Below are positions 42,741-51,188 of a stretch of DNA of 64,000 nt, piece after piece. A program made the position numbers and the translations under genes. Location of the stretch: contig NZ_MZMU01000022.1 of NCBI RefSeq assembly GCF_004123835.1, forward strand, positions 62,001 through 126,000. Reading direction: 5' to 3'. How positions within the stretch are numbered: position 1 is the stretch's first letter; the number at the start of each line of letters is the position of its first letter. This DNA is from Rhizobium leguminosarum. GTDB taxonomy: Bacteria > Pseudomonadota > Alphaproteobacteria > Rhizobiales > Rhizobiaceae. Below the pieces are notes generated by a model that saw only the letters and a program-made list of their open reading frames with translations, searched no databases and was not told where the DNA came from.

Positions 42741-42754
42741 CTCTATTCCCTCCG

Positions 42755-42783
42755 AAAAGGCCCGCCGGCGAAGCCGGCGGGCC
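42755..42783 (-). terminator. Rho-independent terminator after groEL
   Basis: On the minus strand GGCCCGCCGGC, a TTCG tetraloop and CCGGCGGGCC are followed by TTTTC. It starts 11 bp after the groEL stop codon. The stem is perfect. Confidence 0.88.
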
Positions 42784-42793
42784 GGTAGCCGTC

Positions 42794-44422
42794 TTAGAAG
42801 TCCATGCCGGCGCCGGCGGGCATGGCCGGAGCGGCCTCCTTCTTGGGTTTCTCGGCGATCATGGCTTCCGTCGTCACGAGAAGACCGGCGATGGAGGACG
42901 CATCCTGCAGCGCGGTGCGAACCACCTTGGCCGGATCGATAACGCCCTGGGCATAGAGGTCGCCATATTCGCCCGTCTGAGCGTTCCAGCCGTAGGAGAA
43001 CTCGGTCTTCTCGCGCAGCTTGCCGACGATGATCGAGCCTTCCGCTCCGGCATTTTCGGCGATCTGGCGAGCCGGCGCCTCGACCGCGCGGCGGACGATA
43101 TCGATACCGACGCGCTGGTCCTGGTTGGCCGTATTGAGGTTGTCCAATGCTTTGACGGCGCGCAGCAGCGCCACGCCGCCACCCGGCAGGATACCTTCCT
43201 CGACCGCCGCGCGGGTTGCATGAAGCGCGTCGTCGACGCGGTCCTTCTTTTCCTTCACTTCGACTTCCGTCGAGCCACCGACGCGGATGACGGCAACGCC
43301 GCCGGCGAGCTTGGCAAGACGTTCCTGCAGCTTCTCGCGGTCGTAGTCGGACGTGGTTTCTTCGATCTGGGCGCGGATCTGGGCAACACGGCCTTCGATG
43401 TCGGACTTGGCGCCTGCCCCATCGACGATCGTCGTGTTTTCCTTCTCGATCGACACCTTCTTGGCACGGCCGAGCATGTCGAGCGTGACGGATTCGAGCT
43501 TGATGCCGAGATCTTCGGAGATGACGGTGCCGGCGGTCAGGATGGCGATGTCTTCGAGCATGGCCTTGCGGCGGTCGCCGAAGCCCGGAGCCTTGACGGC
43601 AGCAATCTTCAGGCCGCCGCGCAGCTTGTTGACGACGAGGGTCGCAAGCGCCTCGCCTTCGACGTCTTCAGCGATGATCAGCAGCGGCTTGCTGGATTGG
43701 ACGACGGCTTCGAGAACTGGCAACATCGACTGCAGGTTCGACAGCTTCTTCTCGTGGATGAGAATATAGGGGTCTTCAAACTCGACCCGCATCTTGTCGG
43801 CATTGGTCACGAAATAGGGGCTGAGATAGCCGCGATCGAACTGCATGCCTTCGACGACTTCGAGTTCGGTTTCCGCGGTCTTGGCTTCTTCAACCGTGAT
43901 GACGCCATCATTGCCGACCCTTTCCATAGCTTCCGCCAAAAAGCGGCCGATTTCGGCATCGCCATTGGCGGAGATCGTGCCGACCTGGGCGATCTCGGAA
44001 TTGTTGGAGATCTTGCGGGCGTTGGCCTTCAGTTCGGCGACGATGGCGACGACCGCAAGATCGATGCCGCGTTTCAGGTCCATCGGGTTCATGCCCGACG
44101 TGACCGCCTTGGCACCCTCCTTGACGATTGCTTGGGCCAGCACCGTTGCAGTCGTGGTGCCGTCACCGGCGATGTCGCTGGTCTTCGAGGCGACTTCGCG
44201 GACCATCTGGGCGCCCATGTTTTCGAACTTGTCTTCGAGTTCGATTTCCTTGGCAACCGAAACGCCGTCCTTGGTGATGCGCGGCGCGCCGAAAGACCTT
44301 TCGATCACGACGTTGCGGCCTTTCGGGCCGAGGGTCGCCTTCACGGCGTTGGCCAGGATGTCGACGCCACGCAGCATCTTCTCACGGGCTTCGGTGCTGA
44401 ATTTGATTTCTTTAGCAGCCAT
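42794..44422 (-). CDS. groEL: Chaperonin GroEL (Hsp60)
   Basis: The 542-residue chaperonin is full length. It starts MAAKEIKFSTEAREKMLRG, has the ATP-binding LGPKGRNVVIE and AGDGTTTATVLAQAI, and a signature AAVEEGILPGGGVALLRA. The tail is AAPAMPAGAGMDF, a short version with no long Gly-Gly-Met repeat, as in several alpha-proteobacterial extra copies. It assembles with GroES into the folding chamber. The gene follows groES by 153 bp and ends at a strong terminator. Rhizobia carry several groESL copies; this could be an accessory one. A reconstruction with other copies would be needed to assign its number. Confidence 0.97.
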   Translation of the reverse strand: MAAKEIKFSTEAREKMLRGVDILANAVKATLGPKGRNVVIERSFGAPRITKDGVSVAKEIELEDKFENMGAQMVREVASKTSDIAGDGTTTATVLAQAIVKEGAKAVTSGMNPMDLKRGIDLAVVAIVAELKANARKISNNSEIAQVGTISANGDAEIGRFLAEAMERVGNDGVITVEEAKTAETELEVVEGMQFDRGYLSPYFVTNADKMRVEFEDPYILIHEKKLSNLQSMLPVLEAVVQSSKPLLIIAEDVEGEALATLVVNKLRGGLKIAAVKAPGFGDRRKAMLEDIAILTAGTVISEDLGIKLESVTLDMLGRAKKVSIEKENTTIVDGAGAKSDIEGRVAQIRAQIEETTSDYDREKLQERLAKLAGGVAVIRVGGSTEVEVKEKKDRVDDALHATRAAVEEGILPGGGVALLRAVKALDNLNTANQDQRVGIDIVRRAVEAPARQIAENAGAEGSIIVGKLREKTEFSYGWNAQTGEYGDLYAQGVIDPAKVVRTALQDASSIAGLLVTTEAMIAEKPKKEAAPAMPAGAGMDF

Positions 44423-44446
44423 GTCCTCACTCCTTCATAGGCAGCC

Positions 44447-44550
44447 AGAGCAATTCCAGGAAAAGTGCGACGCGGTTTTCCATTCGGAATTGCGTCAGAA
44501 ATAAAAGGTTGGAGCGGCTCTGCGTTTCCATGAAAAGCTGAAGCGCTCCA
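44447..44550. repeat. RIME-like palindromic repeat inside the groES-groEL gap
   Basis: Two imperfect palindromes lie in the gap. The first is bounded by CAATTCC and GGAATTG (44451-44492), the second by TGGAGCG and CGCTCCA (44510-44550). The first has the AATTCCAGGAAAAGTG and GGTTTTCC words known from abundant rhizobial intergenic repeats. Confidence 0.65.
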
Positions 44551-44575
44551 GCGTTGACGGATGTCCGCAGGGATC

Positions 44576-44890
44576 TCAGGCGGCCTGCCTCTTTTCGCCC
44601 TGGGTTTCGATGATGCCCATCACGTCGCTTTCCTTCATGATCAGCAGGTCTTCGCCATTGATCTTGATCTCGGTGCCGGACCATTTGCCGAACAGGATGC
44701 GATCGCCGGGCTTGACGTCGAGCGCCTGGATCTGACCGGCGTCGTTGCGCGCGCCGGGGCCGACGGCGATAACCTCGCCTTCCTGCGGCTTTTCCTTGGC
44801 AGTATCAGGGATGATGATGCCGCCCTTGGTCTTTTCCTCTGAATCGACCCGGCGGACGAGAATGCGGTCATGAAGCGGTCGGAACGACAT
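44576..44890 (-). CDS. groES: Co-chaperonin GroES (Hsp10)
   Basis: The 104-residue protein starts MSFRPLHDRILVRRVDSEEK, the conserved beginning of GroES. The mobile loop is TKGGIIIPDTAKEKPQEGEV and the roof region is VKPGDRILFGKWSGTE. The ATG at 44890 has a GGAGGAAGAC site. It is the first gene of the operon, with a CIRCE-like element about 150 bp upstream. The C-terminal tail EKRQAA is slightly longer than the E. coli protein. Confidence 0.97.
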   Translation of the reverse strand: MSFRPLHDRILVRRVDSEEKTKGGIIIPDTAKEKPQEGEVIAVGPGARNDAGQIQALDVKPGDRILFGKWSGTEIKINGEDLLIMKESDVMGIIETQGEKRQAA

Positions 44891-45036
44891 GTCTTCCTCC
44901 ATCGATGAACAGTGATGACGTTGTTCCCCTGGCCGGACCGGATGACCAATCCGGGCGGGTGCAGGTTCGCGCGCGCGCCTTGCGCGAATGATCTGGTTCG
45001 ATGGTTCGGCAATTTCAAGAGGCGACGAAAGAAAAA

Positions 45037-45063
45037 TTGGCACTCTCTGCCGGTGACTGCTAA
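45037..45063 (-). promoter_or_regulatory. CIRCE-like element upstream of groES (HrcA binding site)
   Basis: TTGGCACTC-N9-GACTGCTAA matches the CIRCE consensus TTAGCACTC-N9-GAGTGCTAA in 8 of 9 positions in each arm, with exact N9 spacing. It lies about 150 bp upstream of the groES start. HrcA repression is expected, though the two changes may weaken it. The rest of 44891-45213 shows no gene. Confidence 0.8.
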
Positions 45064-45213
45064 CGCCCGAGAAGGAACAGACAATCGGCTCCTGCGTTCG
45101 AATAAAAGGCGAATGTCATTGAGGCTTGAATCCGGATTTCGGCATTCCTAGTTCTTTGGTGGCCGAGGCTTGATGAGCTCGGTCACTGTCCCACGTCTTT
45201 AGGAGTGAGTGAC

Positions 45214-45504
45214 ATGGAAGAGAACACCAAACTGATCAAAGACCTCAGTATCGAGGAACGCGAGGAAATCTTCGTCGATATTGCGCGGACGCTGGAGGAT
45301 ACGGCGCGTGAGGCGCTTGTCGAAGGTAATACGCATTTTGCGGCAATTTCTAACAACATGGCTGAAGCGATCCGCATTAACGCCGACGAACTCGCCCGTG
45401 ACGATCCCGAAAATGCCGAGCGCGTGCTGCTACAGGCAACGGCGATGATTTCGCAATTCGAGGCCGTGCATCCTTATCGCATGGTGAGTATGGCCGTTCA
45501 TTGA
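45214..45504 (+). CDS. Conserved hypothetical protein
   Basis: The 96-residue soluble acidic protein appears mostly helical (LIKDLSIEEREEIFVDIAR at the start, then MAEAIRINADELARDDPENA). The ATG at 45214 has AGGAG nine bases upstream; a GTG nine bases earlier is the alternative. It is divergent from groES. No domain is recognised. Position beside groESL suggests a stress-related role, but this is only proximity. Confidence 0.65.
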   Translation: MEENTKLIKDLSIEEREEIFVDIARTLEDTAREALVEGNTHFAAISNNMAEAIRINADELARDDPENAERVLLQATAMISQFEAVHPYRMVSMAVH

Positions 45505-45614
45505 TGGCGCCCCGGGCGACGCGGCTCGTCACCCGCTCAAATCATTCTCTACGCGCGCGGAACTCTCCCTGTTTGCAGAGGTTATTGGATCACAACATCG
45601 AAAGGTGATCCTTG

Positions 45615-45968
45615 ATGACTTCCAAAACCAACGTGCCGCCAGAGAGCGGCACAGACGACGCGCGATCCGCCGATACCGAACGGGCTGAGACCGATCGTAA
45701 AAGGGCATTGGAGACCGCCCGGCGCAACGCGAGTTCGGCGTTAAGTCGCGACAGCGGCACCGAAACCCCAAGCCTGAAGCTTGCAATGGAATATCTCAGC
45801 CTCGGCGGCCACCGCCGGTCCATGATCGACGACAACATCACCGATGTTCGCCAATGGGATGAGGATCCGCCGGAGGCCGAACGGTTCTGGAAGGAACGGG
45901 TGGAAACGCTTTCAAAGGACGAGCGCAAACAGGTGGAGGATTTTCTTCCAACCATCAACACGCCCTGA
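45615..45968 (+). CDS. Hypothetical protein, highly charged
   Basis: The 117-residue protein has a charged, probably disordered N-terminal half (TDDARSADTERAETDRKRAL). The more ordered C-terminal half contains SLKLAMEYLSLGGHRRSM and PEAERFWKERVETLS. The ATG has an AAGGTG site. No domain is recognised. It precedes a DUF2934 gene by 53 bp on the same strand. Confidence 0.55.
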   Translation: MTSKTNVPPESGTDDARSADTERAETDRKRALETARRNASSALSRDSGTETPSLKLAMEYLSLGGHRRSMIDDNITDVRQWDEDPPEAERFWKERVETLSKDERKQVEDFLPTINTP

Positions 45969-46021
45969 AGGCGGCCGGGCCGCTCTTCGGACGGCTCATC
46001 CAAATGCGCTTGGAGGAGATC

Positions 46022-46348
46022 ATGGCTACAGACAAGCACGAGCAGATACGCCAGCGCGCCTACGAGATCTGGGAGGCCGAGGGCCGCCCTGATGGCGCTG
46101 ACGAGCGCCACTGGCTGCAAGCCTGTGACGAACTGGCAGGCGCGAATGAGCATGAGACGCTGCAGAACCTGCTCGATGAAGACGAAAGGGATGATGCGGC
46201 ACTGCTTCAAGGCGCCGGTGAGAGCGGCGATCTCGATCGGCGACGGGCGAGGCCTGTTCAGGCCGCCGTGGCTCCCGTCCCTGACATCGAGATGACGACG
46301 GGCGAAAAACCTTCCCGGCGGAAGATCAGGAAGACCGAGGGACCGTGA
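46022..46348 (+). CDS. DUF2934-domain protein
   Basis: The 108-residue protein has the DUF2934 motif at its N-terminus: QIRQRAYEIWEAEGRPDGAD, followed by ERHWLQACDEL. Such proteins are numerous in rhizobia and their role is unknown. The ATG at 46022 has a TTGGAGGAG site. The C-terminal third is charged and lysine/arginine-rich (EKPSRRKIRKTEG), possibly for nucleic-acid contact. The stop overlaps the start of the HD-domain gene (GTGA). Confidence 0.85.
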   Translation: MATDKHEQIRQRAYEIWEAEGRPDGADERHWLQACDELAGANEHETLQNLLDEDERDDAALLQGAGESGDLDRRRARPVQAAVAPVPDIEMTTGEKPSRRKIRKTEGP

Positions 46349-46773
46349 TCGCCATGCAGCATCTCGACCATGCCATCCAGATCGCTCTTACAGCCCATGA
46401 AGGTAAGGCGGACAAAACCGGCCGGCCGTACTTCGAGCACTGCCAGCGGGTAGCCCTTCTTGTTTCCGGTGACGAGACGCGAACGGTCGCTTACCTTCAT
46501 GACGTCGTCGAGAAGGGAAGCGGCTGGACGCTCGACAGGCTGAGGGAAGAAGGCTTTCCGCCGGCGATCATCTCCGCGGTGAATGCTCTGACACGGCGGC
46601 CGGACGAGCCGGATGACGACTTCGTCAGACGTGCGGCATCAAACCCGCTGGCCTTGCCCGTCAAACGGGCCGATCTCGAAGATAATCTCCGGCAGGCCGA
46701 ACAAGCTGGCAAGAAAACGGAAAAATACCAGCGCGGCCTGGATCTTCTGCGCGACATCAGGAACGGACAATAG
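46345..46773 (+). CDS. HD-domain protein resembling the hydrolase half of RelA/SpoT
   Basis: The 142-residue protein is short relative to SpoT and similar to small alarmone hydrolase-like proteins. Metal-binding residues are seen in AHEGKADKTGRPYFEHCQRVA (His) and TVAYLHDVVEKG (His-Asp; the usual ED is EK). The nucleotide region VKRADLEDNL corresponds to the SpoT KLADR-HN motif. The start is GTG after GAGGGACC, overlapping the stop of the DUF2934 gene. Activity on ppGpp is possible, but other nucleotides are as likely. Confidence 0.78.
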   Translation: MIAMQHLDHAIQIALTAHEGKADKTGRPYFEHCQRVALLVSGDETRTVAYLHDVVEKGSGWTLDRLREEGFPPAIISAVNALTRRPDEPDDDFVRRAASNPLALPVKRADLEDNLRQAEQAGKKTEKYQRGLDLLRDIRNGQ

Positions 46774-46878
46774 GAACTCGGACAAATTTGCGCAGTTCGC
46801 CTGCAACTGCCACCAAGGTCGGCAATCGGCGCAAGAGCGAACTACTCGGCTTTCATGTCATGTGAGCGACCGCAACCT

Positions 46879-46905
46879 GGCCTCCGCTGTGCAGCGGCGG
46901 AGGCC
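46879..46905. terminator. Hairpin between convergent genes
   Basis: GGCCTCCGC and GCGGAGGCC form a 9-bp stem in the gap between the HD gene and the 46.9-kb gene, which end toward each other. The T-run is weak (GTTTGG on plus). It may serve both directions. Confidence 0.5.
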
Positions 46906-46918
46906 GTTTGGCCCTATT

Positions 46919-47188
46919 TCATGCTTTGTTGGTAAACCACACCGTCGGGGTGCCGAGTACGCCTCCCGTGCGCATCGCCGTCTTCAGCTCGTCCAGCTTG
47001 ATGAACGACTGAGCCGCTTCAAGCGTGGCAAACTCATGGGTGACGGTAATATCGTTCGGATTGTCGACGGCTCGATAAACGGCTTGCGCCGTCACCCCAT
47101 TGGCCTTCTGCACTGGCGAAAAGGCATCATATATCTTGCGCCAGGCGGCGTAGTCGGAGACCTCGTGCCTCACGAATAATGTCGTCAT
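46919..47188 (-). CDS. Small dimeric alpha/beta-barrel-like protein (ABM-type)
   Basis: The 89-residue protein begins TTLFVRHEVSDYAAWRKIYD, then NPNDITVTHEFATLEAAQSF, as in small antibiotic biosynthesis monooxygenase-like (dimeric ferredoxin-like) proteins. No metal site is visible. It is the second of two related small genes on this strand, 44 bp apart. Function is unknown; heme or quinone contact is known only for other members. Confidence 0.7.
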   Translation of the reverse strand: MTTLFVRHEVSDYAAWRKIYDAFSPVQKANGVTAQAVYRAVDNPNDITVTHEFATLEAAQSFIKLDELKTAMRTGGVLGTPTVWFTNKA

Positions 47189-47232
47189 GTCATCCTCCCG
47201 CGTTGCATTTCCAAGTCTCGTCGAGATGTGTG

Positions 47233-47496
47233 TTACGATTGAACGAGGAACGTCATGGTCTCGGGCAAGACGCCGTCACTCGCCATCGCATCGGCCGCTG
47301 CCTTGGTCTGCATGAAGGCCATCAACTTTTCCATGTCTGTAACGTCCATGACCAAGCCGACGCGGTTGGACGTTTGAGGGTCTGTAAACGTGCGAATGTT
47401 CGTGACGCCAACGGGTTCCAATACCTGTTTGCGGATGGGTGAAGCGAGCCAGTGTTTCGTGTCTTTGACGTCGTGATAGATCATTATGGTGGGCAT
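47233..47496 (-). CDS. Small dimeric alpha/beta-barrel-like protein
   Basis: The 87-residue protein starts MPTIMIYHDVKDTKHWLASP. The region NRVGLVMDVTDMEKLMAFMQ resembles the core of ABM-like folds. It is distantly similar in layout to the next gene downstream (46.9 kb) and probably cotranscribed with it. The gap upstream, to the RES gene at 47728, is very A+T rich and may hold the promoter. Confidence 0.68.
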   Translation of the reverse strand: MPTIMIYHDVKDTKHWLASPIRKQVLEPVGVTNIRTFTDPQTSNRVGLVMDVTDMEKLMAFMQTKAAADAMASDGVLPETMTFLVQS

Positions 47497-47727
47497 TGCG
47501 GTCTCCTCTCAAGATCTCGGAAACTGAAAGCTGAGTATGCTGCTGCGCTTTGCCGGATTTCAATACAGCAATGTTGCGAAGAGTGGGTTTTTCTTATTCA
47601 TTAGTTGAAGATATAAATATAATTATTGAGTAATTCGAAAATATTATGCGACGGCGGCGTTGAGCGCGCATTGGTTTTTTGAGAATAGCTTTGGTGACGG
47701 TTCCGGAGTCAGCGAGCGTCATTGGCG

Positions 47728-48372
47728 CTAAGATATGATCGTGATGCCCGCACGGCGCCCATAGTCCCGCAGTTCGAGAAGGAGACCAGCATCCACACCG
47801 GCGTCAATGGATTGAACAACATCGAGCCGGTCCTCTGCCATGCGATCCTCGAACAGGATGATGCATTGTTCGGGGTCGCGCTGGCGGGACGTCCAGATCA
47901 ACCCGTCAATGTCTGCGCGCGCCCGATGAATGGCTTCGGCCCACAGGACGGACTCGCCATATGTCGACTTCGGCGTTTCGATGAGATCCGTTCGATTGAG
48001 TTTCCAGGCTTTCAAATCGGCTGCGAAAAGGCTTGCCAACCGTAGATCACGCTTTGGCGCGATGACGCTCACCGTCCGCGCTTCGACGACAGCAAGCCGG
48101 AGGGTCTTGAAAGCGGTGGCCGGTTCGATGTCGTGAAAGATCGACTCGAAGGCGGCCGCCTCTCTGCTCGTTGCCGCATAGAGCGTCGCGACACAATTGC
48201 CGTGTGCGTCGTTGAACGGTGCAAAGCGCGTCGGCTGTCCCTTGCAGGGATTGAATTGCCCTGCCCGGAACGAAGACAGATGGCTTCGATGAAGCGCCGT
48301 ACCTGCCTTGATCGTCCGGATGTTGATCGTTGGAAAGGGCGACGGCGGGCTTGGCAGAGGAGGGTGGCTCAC
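47728..48372 (-). CDS. RES-domain toxin of a type II toxin-antitoxin system
   Basis: The 214-residue protein has the RES pattern: Arg in GTALHRSHLSSFRAGQFNP, the middle TLYAATSREAAAFESIFHD (conserved Glu), and Ser in the C-terminal part. RES toxins degrade NAD+ or modify other targets in RES-Xre systems. The start is GTG and overlaps the antitoxin stop (GTGA), so the two are coupled in the usual order antitoxin then toxin. Its length is a little over that of small RES toxins (150-180 residues). Confidence 0.88.
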   Translation of the reverse strand: MSHPPLPSPPSPFPTINIRTIKAGTALHRSHLSSFRAGQFNPCKGQPTRFAPFNDAHGNCVATLYAATSREAAAFESIFHDIEPATAFKTLRLAVVEARTVSVIAPKRDLRLASLFAADLKAWKLNRTDLIETPKSTYGESVLWAEAIHRARADIDGLIWTSRQRDPEQCIILFEDRMAEDRLDVVQSIDAGVDAGLLLELRDYGRRAGITIIS

Positions 48373-49181
48373 CCAATGACCTCTTGCCGTTCACGGGCCG
48401 CGGCAGCAGCCACCGCGTCGATATCGTCAAGCGCATCCATGGGCGCCTTGTCGTCCAGCCAGCCGTTCGTTGATACGAACCAGAACGCGCGCTGCCATGG
48501 AGACAGGTTTTCCGGAAGCGCCACAAGCGCCTTCTTGATCGCAGGATGCGGCCGTCCATCCCGGAGCTGAAACGCCGGAAAATATTCGGTGCCGCGATGA
48601 TGTACGGAGAAAATGTCGCCGGCTTTCTTCCAGCGCGCCGCAGTCGCGTACAGGTTTCTCGCGCTTGAGCCGGCGCGGTTTCCGATCTCCGCGCTGGTGA
48701 GCTGCGGCACCTCAGCGATGAAACGATCCCTGAGCTCCAGATTGTCCGCTGCGAGCACGCCGCGCGCCTCGCCAAGCTCATCAGGCAGGATAACATCCGC
48801 GAGCTTGTTGATCGCGTCTTCCAGCCGGCTTTCTTCCAGCGAGCCGCTGACGCGGACCATCGTCTGGAAGAAGGTCTTGACGGATCGGCGATGTCCTTCC
48901 GGGAGATCGGGTTTCAAACGGATCACCACGGAATCGCCAACCGCAACATCCGCCATCGCCCTGGCGAGCTTGGCGAGCTCGGGAGCAGCGGAACGCTCAA
49001 CGGTCAGCTTCGTCAGCGTCTGCAGGAAGGCATCGGTGAACGCATCCCGCAGAGTGGTTTCATCCGAAGGCTGTTCTGAAGGAGCGCCCTTGCGCCGGCG
49101 GCGAGTTGATGGCCCGGTCCCTTCGGCAGCGGCGGTCGACCGGTCAACCATGAGAAATTCGGAAAAGAGAGATTCGGTCAT
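48369..49181 (-). CDS. Antitoxin of RES-Xre type with MbcA/ParS-like C-terminal domain
   Basis: The 270-residue protein is long for this role (usual antitoxins about 130-160 residues). The C-terminal part (HPAIKKALVALPENLSPWQR, then AFWFVSTNGWLDDKAP) is the DUF2384/MbcA-ParS toxin-binding region. The middle has an HTH-like segment (LTSAEIGNRAGSSARNLY). The N-terminal 100 residues are extra. The ATG at 49181 is close to a GTG at 49190; neither has a strong ribosome site. It is coupled to the toxin gene. A palindrome lies just upstream, consistent with self-regulation. Confidence 0.82.
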   Translation of the reverse strand: MTESLFSEFLMVDRSTAAAEGTGPSTRRRRKGAPSEQPSDETTLRDAFTDAFLQTLTKLTVERSAAPELAKLARAMADVAVGDSVVIRLKPDLPEGHRRSVKTFFQTMVRVSGSLEESRLEDAINKLADVILPDELGEARGVLAADNLELRDRFIAEVPQLTSAEIGNRAGSSARNLYATAARWKKAGDIFSVHHRGTEYFPAFQLRDGRPHPAIKKALVALPENLSPWQRAFWFVSTNGWLDDKAPMDALDDIDAVAAAAARERQEVIG

Positions 49182-49199
49182 TTTGTTCACGTGAGATGG

Positions 49200-49221
49200 G
49201 TGATAACTATCTTAGTATCAC
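49200..49221. promoter_or_regulatory. Palindromic operator upstream of the RES antitoxin
   Basis: GTGATA-N10-TATCAC, with ACTA and TAGT inside, lies 18 bp upstream of the 49181 start. It is A+T rich and well placed for autorepression by the antitoxin. The remaining sequence to 49307 holds nothing further. Confidence 0.6.
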
Positions 49222-49307
49222 TTAAGTCATGCAAAGTCGATTGCAATGGGCGTCTGCAATCCGAAAGCCCGTACACCTCTGTCGTACCCTGTTCTTCCAA
49301 CCTCAGG

Positions 49308-51158
49308 TTACAGCTGAAGGTCGAATGCCGGCACCCGGGTACCTTTCTCAAGAAAGAGCCGCTCCACCTCGTCGAGGCGTGGGCTGGCAGGTGGGTTCTC
49401 AAGCGCTTTTACCCAGTTCTCACGGCTGGGCAGGGCCATCGCGGCAGTCACCAGCACGGTGGTTCCGGTGCCGATGTCGCCGCGCAGCTGCGGCAACAGG
49501 GTCTTGGCATGGATGAGATTGGTGTTCGGTATCGGGCTCATCGCATGGCCGGCCCTTCGATTGGCCGATAGATCGACGATCGCGCTGACGTCGGTCTGTC
49601 CGTACCAGACGGCCCGACCATCGCTTACATCGGAGCGATCGGCATTGAAATCCGCGCGTTCGATCGCAAAGCCGCCCTCGATGGTCATCAGGGTGCGCGG
49701 CGTGGCGATGCGGTGCATGCGGATGTGCCACGGGTTTTCGGGAAGCAGCCAGGTTTCGATCACGACATCGCTCCAGGGGCGCCAGCGCGAATAGAGAAGG
49801 TCGCCGGCAACCAGCGCCTCTTCGAGGGTTTCCCGCATGCGGAAATGGACGCCGTCGTCGGAGAGGCCGAGCACGCCGTCGAAGCTTGCGGCGGAGAAAT
49901 TCCGGTCGTCGGCTTCGATGTTGAAGGCGTAGCGCGTGGAATAGACGAATTTCGAATATTTCTCGTGCGCGCCGAGCATCTTGTCGTGCTGCTGCCCTGA
50001 GGAGAGCACGACCACGTTTCCCGGCGTGTGCATGGCGACCATTCCCGCCGGCTTCAACGCAACCGGTTCCGGAAATTCCGGCTGCGGTGCCTCCTCGGCG
50101 GTCCAGAATGGATGATTCCCTGCAAGGGCGAGCGGCAGGAAGAATTTCAGCGCCCAATAGGGCGAGCCGGGAGAGTTGTAGCTCTCGCTCATGAAGAGGT
50201 TCGGATAGCCGTAGCCGACCGAGAGAACGCCGTCGCGATCGGCAATCGGCATCGCCGACCACCATCGGATATGGCGCATGTAATAGCCCTTGATCTCCGC
50301 CCAGGGCAGCGCTTCGACGCCGGCAAAGGCAAGCGCGCCCCAGAAACCGCCCGCCGCGAAGCGGTAGGTCTGGCTGCGGCCGAAGGCAAGGGCTGCCCCA
50401 TCGGGGCCGAACCAGTGGCGAATATCCCCGGCGAATGTCCGCGCGCGATCGCGGAAGCGATCCTTGCGCGCCTCGTCGCCCTTGGCCAGCACCGCATAGA
50501 TCAGGCCGTAGAAATGCATGGCGAAGGGAATGTAGTGATCGACCCGTCGGACCGGCCCGTCGCGATACCAGCCTTCTCCGAGGTCGAAGGCCTCCAGCTC
50601 GTCGAGATAGGTGAGGGTTTTCCGGTGATCGAACGCCACGCTCACGCGTTCCAGCCCGAGGTCGATGAGCACACGGAAGAATTTCCAGTTGTTGTCGATG
50701 AATTCCAGCTCGCGCGCTCTGAGAAGATAGGCAGCGACCGTCTTCTTCTCGCTGTCGTCAAGCGGTTCCCAGATGTGCTCGGGCACGAGCGCCAGGGCGA
50801 AGCCGACGGCGGCGAGTTCGACCAGCCGCTGATTGCGGTCGGCAAGATCGCCCCAATATTCGGGATGAGCGGGATTGGTGCCGTTTGCCAGCCCGCGGCG
50901 ATAGAGATGCCAGTGCGGGAACGCGCCGCCGCCGGCAGCGAGCGGAACGATCCCCCAAAGCGGCCGCGCAAATCCCTCCAGATCCGCCGCCGCCCGATCG
51001 AAGATCGCGCCGGCCGCACCGAGGCGCACACGGGCGCCGCCTTCGGAAAAATACGGCAGCAGCGGTTCGAAGAGATCGGTGACGGCCTTGGCGAGGTCGT
51101 CGCGTGTCTTTAGGGGATTGCCGAAAAGCGGATTGGCCCGGGCGGGATCATATATCAT
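49308..51158 (-). CDS. DUF2264-domain protein, putative polysaccharide-degrading enzyme
   Basis: The 616-residue protein is of the DUF2264 family. It begins DPARANPLFGNPLKTRDDL. The central region GPVRRVDHYIPFAMHFYGLI and SVGYGYPNLFMSESYNSPGS is typical of the alpha/alpha-barrel part. A beta-rich C-terminal half follows, as in lyase-like families. There is no signal peptide, so it works in the cytoplasm on oligosaccharides delivered by the transporter. It is the last gene of the operon, after a binding-protein gene. Members are found with GH88 and uronate genes. Activity is not established. Confidence 0.85.
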   Translation of the reverse strand: MIYDPARANPLFGNPLKTRDDLAKAVTDLFEPLLPYFSEGGARVRLGAAGAIFDRAAADLEGFARPLWGIVPLAAGGGAFPHWHLYRRGLANGTNPAHPEYWGDLADRNQRLVELAAVGFALALVPEHIWEPLDDSEKKTVAAYLLRARELEFIDNNWKFFRVLIDLGLERVSVAFDHRKTLTYLDELEAFDLGEGWYRDGPVRRVDHYIPFAMHFYGLIYAVLAKGDEARKDRFRDRARTFAGDIRHWFGPDGAALAFGRSQTYRFAAGGFWGALAFAGVEALPWAEIKGYYMRHIRWWSAMPIADRDGVLSVGYGYPNLFMSESYNSPGSPYWALKFFLPLALAGNHPFWTAEEAPQPEFPEPVALKPAGMVAMHTPGNVVVLSSGQQHDKMLGAHEKYSKFVYSTRYAFNIEADDRNFSAASFDGVLGLSDDGVHFRMRETLEEALVAGDLLYSRWRPWSDVVIETWLLPENPWHIRMHRIATPRTLMTIEGGFAIERADFNADRSDVSDGRAVWYGQTDVSAIVDLSANRRAGHAMSPIPNTNLIHAKTLLPQLRGDIGTGTTVLVTAAMALPSRENWVKALENPPASPRLDEVERLFLEKGTRVPAFDLQL

Positions 51159-51188
51159 TGGCAGGCTCGAAACTCATGAAAGCAGGAT

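Noticed and set aside
47728..49190. Possible plasmid partition/replication (repABC) region
   Set aside because: The two proteins fit RES toxin and MbcA/ParS-type antitoxin. No ParA Walker motif or RepC is present anywhere in the window.
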